13,330 nucleotides of DNA from Bacteroidales bacterium (lineage in GTDB: Bacteria; Bacteroidota; Bacteroidia; Bacteroidales; Bacteroidaceae): NCBI GenBank assembly GCA_004557285.1, contig SFEK01000049.1, positions 1 to 13,330 of the forward strand, given 5' to 3'. Below, piece after piece: positions 7,067 to 13,330 of the stretch. Below the pieces are notes generated by a model. That model was not told the origin of the DNA. It saw only the letters and a list, made by a program, of their open reading frames with translations, and searched no databases. The position numbers were made by a program, and so were the translations under genes. How positions within the stretch are numbered: the first letter of the stretch is position 1; every line of letters begins with the position of its first letter.

Positions 7067-9517
7067 ATGAAAAGACTTTTTCTGACAACAACCGCCACGA
7101 TTGGCATCATTGCCAGCATGATGGCGCAACACAGAATGGAGACAGTGCTCAGCGACGGATGGCAGTTTTCGCACGACAAGCAGACATGGCAGACGGTGAC
7201 CGTGCCCCACGACTGGGCTATCGGCGGACCGTTTGACAAAAAATGGGACCTGCAGCGGGTGGCCATCGAGCAGAACGGCGAGAAAGAGGCCACCGAGAAA
7301 AGCGGGCGTTCGGGGGCTCTGCCATGGATAGGGCAAGGCCACTACCGCACTACATTCTGCGTGCCTGAATCCTACCGCAATGCCCTATTGGTATTCGACG
7401 GCGCCATGTCGGAGCCGCTGGTCAAGGTCAACGGCGTTCAGGCTGGCTCATGGGCCTACGGATACAACACGTTCCGCATAGACATCACGCCACTGCTCCG
7501 CAAGGGCGAAAACCTGCTCGAAGTTGACTTGGTGAACCTCGAGGAGAGTTCGCGATGGTATCCCGGTGCAGGACTCTACCGCCCCGTGACCCTGCAACTG
7601 ACTGGCGACGGAAGGATTGACCGTTGGGGCACCTGCATAAAAACATTGTCCATATCACCCTCGTCTGCTCTTCTGCACCTCACCGCCAAGGCTGAGGGGC
7701 GGGGCAACCGTGTGCTGGCCGAACTGAAAGACGGCAGCGGACAGACGGTGGCCACCGGCGAGGCGGCAATCAGCAAGCAGGGCACGGCCGAAATGGAGAT
7801 GCGCGTGGCCGATGCCCGCCTGTGGTCGCCAGAATCGCCCTACTTATATAACATGGTGATTACGCTGAAAGACGGGGAGCAGACCATCGACCAGATTGAC
7901 CAGCGTGTAGGCATACGCACCGTCAGCGCAACTGCCGAGGGTGGTTTCCAGCTCAATGGCCAGACACGCAAAATCAAGGGTGTCTGCCTGCACCACGACC
8001 TTGGCCCCCTGGGCGCCGCAGTCAACAAGTCGGCCCTCATCCGTCAGGTGAAGATCATGAAAGACATGGGCTGCGACGCCATACGCACGGCCCATAACAT
8101 GCCGAGCCAGATGCAGATGGATGTGTGCGACTCGTTGGGCATGATGGTCATGGCCGAGTCGTTCGACATGTGGCTCTATCCTAAGTGCAAGAATGGCTAC
8201 GCCCGCTTCTTTGGCGAGTGGGCCGACCGCGACATCACCAACCTGGTGTTGGCTCATCGCAACCACCCGTGCATCGTGATGTGGAGCATAGGCAACGAGA
8301 TTCCCGAACAGTGGAGCGAAGAAGGCCGCAAAATAGCCAGCCACCTGCAGCAGCTGTGCCACAATCTGGACCCCACACGCCCCGTGACGCAGGGCATGGA
8401 CCGCCCCGACGATGCCTTGAAAAGCGGTTTTGCACAAGTGATGGACATACCGGGGTTCAACTACAGGGTGCACAAGTATGGCGACAATCTGAAACAGTTG
8501 CCACAAGGTTTCCTGTTGGGTTCTGAGACAGCCTCGACAGTGAGCTCACGCGGCATCTACAAGTTTCCCGTGCAAGTCACCGACAATGCCCGGTTCTTCT
8601 CCTACTCGCCCGACTACGACGCTGCCGCCATACAGCAGGCCGACGGCCAGTGCTCGGGCTACGATGTGGAATACTGCCCGTGGTCCAACCTGCCCGACGA
8701 CGACTGGCGGTGGCAAGATGACTGCCCCCAGGTCATCGGAGAGTTTGTGTGGACAGGCTTCGACTACCTGGGCGAGCCGTCGCCATACGACGAATACTGG
8801 CCATCACGCTCCAGCTACTTCGGCATCTGCGATTTGGCCGGACTGCCCAAAGACCGCTTCTACCTCTACCGCTCCCACTGGCGGCAAGACGCACACACGT
8901 TGCACCTGTTGCCACACTGGTCGTGGGGCAGCGAGCGCATAGGACAGACGACACCCGTCTATTGCTATACCGACTACCCCGAAGCCGAACTGTTTGTCAA
9001 CGGCAAAAGCCAGGGAAGGGTGAGAAAGACCAAAGACGGCGCAAGGCTCGACCGCTACCGCCTGAGATGGAACGATGTGAAATATGAACCCGGCGAACTG
9101 CGGGTGGTGGCCTACGACGAAGAGGGGCACGCTGCAGGGGAGCAAGTGACAAGAACAGCCGGCAAGCCCGACAGACTGCAGCTCGACGTATGGACACAAC
9201 ACGCCCCGCAGGCACTGCTGCAGGCCGACGGCAACGACCTTGCCTTTGTCACCGTCTCCCTCACCGACAGTCATGGCACGCTCATCCCCACCGCCGCCGA
9301 CCAGCTGCAATTCCGTGTCGAGGGCTCTGGAACGTTCCGTGCCGTGTGCAACGGCGACGCCACATCGCTGGAGTCGTTCACCCAGCCCACCATGCAACTC
9401 TTTGCCGGACAGCTGGTAGTCGTCGTCCAGGCGGCACGCCAAGCAGGCCACATCACCCTGCACGTCACCGACAAGGAACGAAACCTCACCGCCCAAACCG
9501 TCATCGAGGTGAAATGA
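7067..9517 (+). CDS. Secreted glycoside hydrolase family 2, beta-galactosidase-like
   Basis: Exo-acting retaining glycosidase, predicted to be exported to the periplasm or cell surface. The 816 residues begin with a signal peptide (K2 R3, hydrophobic 4-19, likely cut after A20). In order follow a sugar-binding jelly roll (about 25-180, with VLSDGWQF and VPHDWAI), an Ig-like domain (about 185-290), the TIM barrel (about 300-600), a DUF4982-type domain (about 625-695, with YPEAELFVNGKSQG), and a GH2 C-terminal Ig-like domain (about 700-816). The acid/base is E411 in MWSIGNEIPEQW and the nucleophile is E559 in EFVWTGFDYLGEP. The reading frame stays open upstream into the flippase gene, but the signal peptide and promoter fix the start at 7067. 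Beta-galactosidase is the most likely activity; beta-glucuronidase or other specificities of this broad family remain possible. No SusC/SusD genes are adjacent. Confidence 0.92.
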   Translation: MKRLFLTTTATIGIIASMMAQHRMETVLSDGWQFSHDKQTWQTVTVPHDWAIGGPFDKKWDLQRVAIEQNGEKEATEKSGRSGALPWIGQGHYRTTFCVPESYRNALLVFDGAMSEPLVKVNGVQAGSWAYGYNTFRIDITPLLRKGENLLEVDLVNLEESSRWYPGAGLYRPVTLQLTGDGRIDRWGTCIKTLSISPSSALLHLTAKAEGRGNRVLAELKDGSGQTVATGEAAISKQGTAEMEMRVADARLWSPESPYLYNMVITLKDGEQTIDQIDQRVGIRTVSATAEGGFQLNGQTRKIKGVCLHHDLGPLGAAVNKSALIRQVKIMKDMGCDAIRTAHNMPSQMQMDVCDSLGMMVMAESFDMWLYPKCKNGYARFFGEWADRDITNLVLAHRNHPCIVMWSIGNEIPEQWSEEGRKIASHLQQLCHNLDPTRPVTQGMDRPDDALKSGFAQVMDIPGFNYRVHKYGDNLKQLPQGFLLGSETASTVSSRGIYKFPVQVTDNARFFSYSPDYDAAAIQQADGQCSGYDVEYCPWSNLPDDDWRWQDDCPQVIGEFVWTGFDYLGEPSPYDEYWPSRSSYFGICDLAGLPKDRFYLYRSHWRQDAHTLHLLPHWSWGSERIGQTTPVYCYTDYPEAELFVNGKSQGRVRKTKDGARLDRYRLRWNDVKYEPGELRVVAYDEEGHAAGEQVTRTAGKPDRLQLDVWTQHAPQALLQADGNDLAFVTVSLTDSHGTLIPTAADQLQFRVEGSGTFRAVCNGDATSLESFTQPTMQLFAGQLVVVVQAARQAGHITLHVTDKERNLTAQTVIEVK

Positions 9518-9614
9518 TGGAACAAACCACCACAGCGTGGGGGAACACACAAACGGCAGCACACATCGGGCACATTCTATATCCACGCCCTATGCAATGC
9601 TAGAACGACCGATT

Positions 9615-9663
9615 AACAACCGAAAACGACCGCGGATATGCCCTAAGGTCGTTTTCGGTTGTT
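9615..9663 (+). terminator. Long perfect hairpin downstream of GH2, probable terminator
   Basis: A perfect 17-bp inverted repeat (9615-9631 with 9647-9663) encloses a 15-nt loop, about 100 nt after the GH2 stop. It is followed by CGGTTATTAT, which has only a weak T run. It likely ends the GH2 transcript or stabilises its 3' end; the perfect arms also fit a repeated element. Confidence 0.5.
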
Positions 9664-9742
9664 CGGTTATTATCCAGATGGGAGAGTGTCCAACTGTCCA
9701 TTATACTTCATCATTACAAGGAGTCGTCTGATATAGCGCATT

Positions 9743-9762
9743 TTTGATTCTGGTGAATCAAA
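9743..9762. repeat. 8-bp inverted repeat
   Basis: TTTGATTC (9743-9750) and GAATCAAA (9755-9762) are perfect complements around TGGT. No T run follows on either strand, so an operator-like site or chance is as likely as a terminator. Confidence 0.35.
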
Positions 9763-9827
9763 TGGTAGGCTATGTTGAAAGGTTTCATAGGCATCTTTTC
9801 TCTGTGTAGCCAAAAAAATCAACAATT

Positions 9828-10108
9828 ATGGCAATTCTTAAAGGCATTTTGAGCAAGATGAAAGGCTTCAAATCCGAACTTCGGTGGGTGTACGTGTTCT
9901 ACCGTTCTTCTTGTACCGTTGCACAATGATATTTGGCTAACAGTTATGTGTGGGCTATCCACGGACAAAATCTGCTGAGTACGACTGTCGTGGCGAAGGG
10001 GCATCAACAAAAAAACGCGCGCCTTGGGCACATCAGCTGGACAACATCTCCGACTATGACATGCAGAAAGTGCTGGCGGGTGCTGACGGATGGAATCCGT
10101 TGCACTAA
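9828..10108 (+). pseudogene. Possible decayed gene between the two glycosidases
   Basis: An ATG at 9828 opens a 33-residue frame (start MAILKGILSKMKGF) that stops at 9927-9929. In another frame, positions 9941-10108 are open for 55 codons and end with ISDYDMQKVLAGADGWNPLH before TAA at 10106-10108. That stop is immediately followed by a terminator-like hairpin, as at a true gene end. A single indel does not join the two frames cleanly, so a deletion or two unrelated remnants would be needed. I do not recognise the family. It could also be non-coding DNA with chance open frames. The rest of 9664-9827 shows nothing recognisable apart from the inverted repeat at 9743-9762. Confidence 0.3.
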
Positions 10109-10142
10109 AAAAGGTGGAAAAACTTGGGGGCAGCGCCTTTTT
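10108..10142 (+). terminator. Terminator-like hairpin upstream of GH3
   Basis: AAAAAGGTG (10108-10116) pairs with CGCCTTTTT (10134-10142) through nine pairs including one G-T wobble, with a 17-nt loop. The right arm ends in five T, as in an intrinsic terminator, and the A-rich left arm would make it work on the other strand too. It lies just before the GH3 promoter and would insulate it from upstream transcription. Confidence 0.5.
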
Positions 10143-10155
10143 ATTTGTATATTTG
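10123..10155 (+). promoter_or_regulatory. Promoter of the GH3 gene
   Basis: TATATTTG (10148-10155) matches TAnnTTTG, and CTTG (10123-10126) lies 21 nt upstream as a three-of-four -33 box. The start would be near 10162, giving a leader of about 40 nt before the ATG at 10202. The right arm of the preceding terminator lies within the spacer. Confidence 0.6.
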
Positions 10156-10201
10156 CAGCAATAATAATAAATAAACGATTACTATCAAAAGAAATACGAA
10201 T

Positions 10202-12823
10202 ATGAAAAAAATGTTTTTCTCTCTCTTGTGTTGCTGGTTCGCCATAGGCTTTGCCAATTCGCAACCGTTTCCCTATCAAAATGCAGCGCTTACTGCCCAA
10301 CAAAGGGCTGACGACCTCATCGCACGACTGACACTTGAAGAAAAGGTAAGCCTGATGATGGACTCATCGCCTGCCATCGAACGGCTCGGAATACCACAGT
10401 TCCAATGGTGGAACGAGGCGCTACACGGTATAGGGCGCAACGGCTATGCTACGGTGTTCCCCATCACCATGGCAATGGCCGCATCATGGGACGACGTGTT
10501 GTTGCACAAGGTGTTCACCGCTGTAAGTGACGAGGCAAGAGTGAAGGCAAGACAAGCAAAGCAGTCGGGCAACATCAAACGATACCAGTGCCTGTCGTTC
10601 TGGACTCCAAATATCAACATCTTCCGCGACCCAAGGTGGGGACGAGGACAGGAAACCTACGGCGAAGACCCTTATCTCACGGCAAAGATGGGACTGGCAG
10701 TAGTCAGAGGACTGCAGGGTATGGGCTACAATGGCGAAAACACCGGCAACAGCAAATACCGCAAGCTACTTGCATGCGCCAAGCACTTTGCCGTACATAG
10801 TGGACCTGAATGGAACCGCCATACATTCAATATCGAAAACTTGCCCGAAAGAGACCTTTGGGAGACTTATCTGCCTGCTTTTAAGACTCTCGTCGAGGAC
10901 GGAAAGGTGGCAGAGGTGATGTGCGCTTACCAACGCATCGACGGACAACCCTGTTGCTCGCAGACGAGATACGAACAACAGATACTGAGAGACGAATGGG
11001 GATTCGACGGACTGATAGTCACCGACTGCGGAGCCATACGTGACTTCCTGCCACAATGGCACAACACCGCCCGCGACCCTCAACAGGCTGCCGCACAGGC
11101 AGTAAGAGCCGGAAGCGATGTGGAGTGCGGCTCTGTGTACAAGCAGCTTCCGGATGCCGTGAAACGTGGCGATGTCACTGAAGCTGACATCGACAGAAGC
11201 CTACGCAGGCTGCTCGTGGCACGCTTTGAACTGGGAGACTTCGACCCCGACGAGCTAAACCCGTGGACAAAAATACCCGATGAAGTGGTGGCATCGAACG
11301 AGCATAAGGCTCTTGCTGCAGAGATGGCTCTGAAGAGCATAGTGCTGCTCCAAAACAGAAACAACGTGCTGCCGCTCGACTGCAAGCGGATTAAGACCAA
11401 ATGTAACGACATAGTAGTGATGGGACCAAATGCCAACGACTCCGTAATGATGTGGGGAAACTACAGCGGCTATCCCACCAAGACCGTCACCGCACTTGAA
11501 GGCATCGCCGCAAAAGCCAAGACCCTTAACCCTGAATGTAGCGTAAGGCACATACTGGGCTGCGGACTTACAAGAAACGAACAGTTCGTAAGCCGCTTCG
11601 ACGAGACAACCGCCCCGGAAGGCTGTAAAGGGCTGAGAGCCACCTATTGGAACAACACATCGATGGACGGTGCTCCTGCAGCTACTGTCAACATAAGCTC
11701 GCCAATACAGCTGAGCAACGGCGGCAATACCGTGTTCGCGCCTGGAGTGAACCTTGAGGATTTCTCAGCACGCTATGAGGGCACTCTCATCCCTACACGC
11801 AACGAGACTCTTCTGTTCAATGTCAGTGGCGACGACATGCTGAGACTCATTGTCAATGGAGACACAATCGTTGACATCTGGAAAGTGCGCCATCGCATAC
11901 AGGGCGCAAAGAAGGAAATGAAGGTGGAGGCAGGGAAACCATATCGAATACAGCTCGACTACGTGCAGGAAAAAGGGTTCGCTGCATTGTCGTTCGACAT
12001 TCAGCACAAGGTCACCATATCTCCAGAAGAGCTCCTGAGAGAGATAGGAAACACAGAAACTGTCGTCTTCGTCGGTGGCATCTCGCCAAGTCTTGAGGGG
12101 GAGGAAATGAAGGTGAGCGAACCGGGCTTCAAGGGAGGCGACCGCACCAATATCGAACTGCCGCAGTCGCAACGCGACATCCTCGCATTTCTACACCAGG
12201 CCGGGAAAAAGGTGATATTCGTCAACTGCTCCGGCTCGGCTGTCGCGCTGACACCAGAACTGCAGTCGTGTGACGCCATATTGCAGTGGTGGTATGCCGG
12301 TGAGAAGGGAGGGGAGGCTCTTGCACAGGTGCTCTTCGGCGACAAGTCGCCAAGTGGCAAGCTGCCTGTCACGTTCTACAAAAGCACCGACGAACTGCCC
12401 GACTTCCTCGACTATACGATGAAGAACCGCACCTACCGCTATTATACCGGCGAACCTCTGTTCCCCTTCGGCTACGGACTGAGCTATACAACGTTCAACA
12501 TCGGCAAACCGGTCTATGCTGACGGCAAGGTCAACGTAACGGTTAAGAATGTCGGTTCAAGGGAAGGAACGGAAACCGTGCAAGTGTATATACGCAACAC
12601 TGCCGATCGGCAAGGACCGCTGAAGTCGCTTCGGGCATTTTCACAGGTAAATCTCGCCCCTGGTGAATGTAAGACCTTGGCCATCGAACTCCCACGTCAT
12701 AGCTTCGAGGGATGGGACACCGCGACCAACACTATACGAGTGGTGCCGGGAGAATATGAAGTGATGGTCGGAAACAGCAGTGCCGACAAAGACCTAAAAA
12801 CAATTCTTGTTCGTGTGCAGTAA
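10202..12823 (+). CDS. Secreted glycoside hydrolase family 3 with PA14 insert (beta-glucosidase/beta-xylosidase)
   Basis: Retaining exo-glycosidase, likely periplasmic, releasing glucose or xylose from the non-reducing ends of plant glycan oligosaccharides. The 873 residues start with a signal peptide (K2 K3, hydrophobic core, likely cut after S20 in ANSQ; the Cys pair at 10-11 does not form a lipobox). The TIM barrel (about 25-345) has KHFAVHSGPEWNRH at 194 onward and the nucleophile D275 in GLIVTDCGAI. The C-terminal alpha/beta domain begins near 378, is split by a PA14 domain (about 477-600), and resumes with VVFVGGISPSLEGEEM, where E632 or E634 is the likely acid/base. A fibronectin III-like domain ends the protein (about 770-865). 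The architecture resembles Prevotella and Bacteroides enzymes annotated as beta-xylosidase or beta-glucosidase; the sequence does not decide between them. Arginine codons AGA/AGG are used much more than in GH2. Confidence 0.93.
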   Translation: MKKMFFSLLCCWFAIGFANSQPFPYQNAALTAQQRADDLIARLTLEEKVSLMMDSSPAIERLGIPQFQWWNEALHGIGRNGYATVFPITMAMAASWDDVLLHKVFTAVSDEARVKARQAKQSGNIKRYQCLSFWTPNINIFRDPRWGRGQETYGEDPYLTAKMGLAVVRGLQGMGYNGENTGNSKYRKLLACAKHFAVHSGPEWNRHTFNIENLPERDLWETYLPAFKTLVEDGKVAEVMCAYQRIDGQPCCSQTRYEQQILRDEWGFDGLIVTDCGAIRDFLPQWHNTARDPQQAAAQAVRAGSDVECGSVYKQLPDAVKRGDVTEADIDRSLRRLLVARFELGDFDPDELNPWTKIPDEVVASNEHKALAAEMALKSIVLLQNRNNVLPLDCKRIKTKCNDIVVMGPNANDSVMMWGNYSGYPTKTVTALEGIAAKAKTLNPECSVRHILGCGLTRNEQFVSRFDETTAPEGCKGLRATYWNNTSMDGAPAATVNISSPIQLSNGGNTVFAPGVNLEDFSARYEGTLIPTRNETLLFNVSGDDMLRLIVNGDTIVDIWKVRHRIQGAKKEMKVEAGKPYRIQLDYVQEKGFAALSFDIQHKVTISPEELLREIGNTETVVFVGGISPSLEGEEMKVSEPGFKGGDRTNIELPQSQRDILAFLHQAGKKVIFVNCSGSAVALTPELQSCDAILQWWYAGEKGGEALAQVLFGDKSPSGKLPVTFYKSTDELPDFLDYTMKNRTYRYYTGEPLFPFGYGLSYTTFNIGKPVYADGKVNVTVKNVGSREGTETVQVYIRNTADRQGPLKSLRAFSQVNLAPGECKTLAIELPRHSFEGWDTATNTIRVVPGEYEVMVGNSSADKDLKTILVRVQ

Positions 12824-12844
12824 ACGCTAACGATGAGAGAACGT

Positions 12845-12877
12845 GGATGAAGAAGCCGATATAAAATTGGTTCATCC
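12845..12877 (+). terminator. Weak stem-loop after GH3
   Basis: GGATG (12845-12849) pairs with CATCC (12873-12877), and inside it AGCCGAT pairs with ATTGGTT with two wobbles around ATAAA. It lies 22 nt past the GH3 stop, but no T run follows. It may be a 3' end structure; termination is uncertain. Confidence 0.35.
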
Positions 12878-12965
12878 TGTATTCCAAGTGATGATATATT
12901 GCTGCATGATGTAAGTATGTCGACTTCGTTGCCGATGTAGTGTAGCCATATTCACAGGTTACCTT

Positions 12966-13050
12966 ACGCCCTGAAGGGGCAGCAGTGCACAGCCCAGGGC
13001 AACGCCCTGGGCTGGTTGATGTAGTTAATACGCCCCGCTTCCTATAGGGC
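12966..13050. repeat. REP-like palindromic element
   Basis: A perfect 11-bp palindrome (12990-13000 and 13004-13014, arms CAGCCCAGGGC / GCCCTGGGCTG, loop AAC) is flanked on each side by a shorter GC-rich hairpin starting with TACGCCC: one at 12965-12980 and one at 13029-13050. This pattern of a central CCCAGGGC..GCCCTGGG palindrome with flanking GCCC..GGGC units resembles dispersed extragenic palindromes seen in Bacteroidota. Only one copy is in the window, so its repetitive nature is inferred. Confidence 0.55.
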
Positions 13051-13330
13051 AAAAGCGTCACTCCATATTTCGGATGAAACTAAAAAAGGCCCAAAAAATA
13101 CAGCAAACAATGCTCGATTGATGCAACCATGCTCCCCAAAAACATGAAGAAACGGGTGATTTCCTGACTGAAAATGGCATGAAAATGCTCGCTGAGGGGG
13201 TGGTTCATTTGGGGAAAAATGCCATCCAGCGATGGCGTTTGCTGCACGAAAATGGGAGATGAGTGCTGTGGTGATGGGAGAAAAAATGATGACAGGTATC
13301 GCAAAAAAAATCAGCGGTTACAATCTGTAA
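13051..13330. other. Non-coding tail with a hairpin
   Basis: I see no convincing gene here. The one open frame of note (minus strand, 13080-13304, 74 codons) resembles no family I know. A 10-bp stem including one wobble (13217-13226 with 13231-13240, loop CAGC) ends in a T run when read on the minus strand, as a terminator of leftward transcription entering from the right would. Confidence 0.35.

Noticed and set aside
8804..9586. Minus-strand open frame of 260 codons opposite the GH2 C-terminal half
   Set aside because: Antisense shadow of a gene with intact GH2 domains; no recognisable motif of its own.
9514..9603. 29-codon frame overlapping the GH2 stop as ATGA
   Set aside because: Short, no recognisable features, and not followed by a further gene; translational coupling is not supported.
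7067..12823. A polysaccharide utilisation locus
   Set aside because: No SusC/SusD pair, sensor or regulator is present in the window, and the two glycosidases have separate promoters.
12966..13050. CRISPR array
   Set aside because: The palindromic units are one three-part element with no regular repeat-spacer pattern.
13080..13304. Minus-strand 74-codon open frame at the right end
   Set aside because: No family resemblance, and the hairpin at 13217-13240 lies inside it. Probably chance.

Overview
The window looks like chromosomal DNA from a Bacteroidota bacterium, most likely Prevotella or a close relative. The reasons are the ribosomal gene order rplM-rpsI-rpsB-tsf, the long (about 330-residue) Bacteroidales form of EF-Ts, upstream regions carrying the Bacteroidota -7 promoter element TAnnTTTG rather than a sigma70 -10 box, and secreted GH2 and GH3 glycosidases of the type common in Prevotella and Bacteroides. 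The species cannot be fixed from the sequence alone.

Layout. Positions 1-217 hold two stem-loops that end the ribosomal operon. Positions 218-3108 carry that operon on the minus strand, read right to left: rplM (L13), rpsI (S9), rpsB (S2), tsf (EF-Ts). It has a candidate promoter near 3258-3265, a leader of about 140 nt, and hairpins in the rpsI-rpsB and rpsB-tsf gaps that may tune expression. Positions 3435-7004 hold three genes for cell-surface glycan work: a LicD-family protein (+), a family 4 glycosyltransferase (-, convergent with licD and overlapping its stop), and a Wzx-like polysaccharide flippase (+, divergent from the glycosyltransferase with interlocked promoters). Positions 7026-9663 carry a secreted GH2 beta-galactosidase-like enzyme with its own promoter and a strong 3' hairpin. 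Positions 9664-10142 hold no intact recognisable gene, but do contain a short ORF, a 55-codon open frame that ends right at a terminator-like hairpin, and another hairpin; this may be a decayed gene. Positions 10139-12823 carry a secreted GH3 beta-glucosidase/beta-xylosidase with an inserted PA14 domain. Positions 12824-13330 are non-coding, with a REP-like palindromic element and another hairpin.

How the parts work together. The ribosomal genes form one translation operon. The LicD, glycosyltransferase and flippase genes plausibly act on one surface polysaccharide or lipid-linked glycan: sugar addition, phosphorylated-substituent transfer and membrane translocation. The cluster is small and lacks a polymerase, ligase or initiating transferase here. 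The two glycosidases are periplasmic or outer-membrane-facing exo-enzymes without SusC/SusD genes or a regulator in the window. Their promoter cores are almost identical, yet their arginine codon use differs, so they may have separate histories but similar transcription.

Most genes belong to well-known families. The points most worth a second look are the interlocked divergent promoters with a probably leaderless glycosyltransferase mRNA, the leader and intercistronic structures of the ribosomal operon, and the unexplained block between the two glycosidases.
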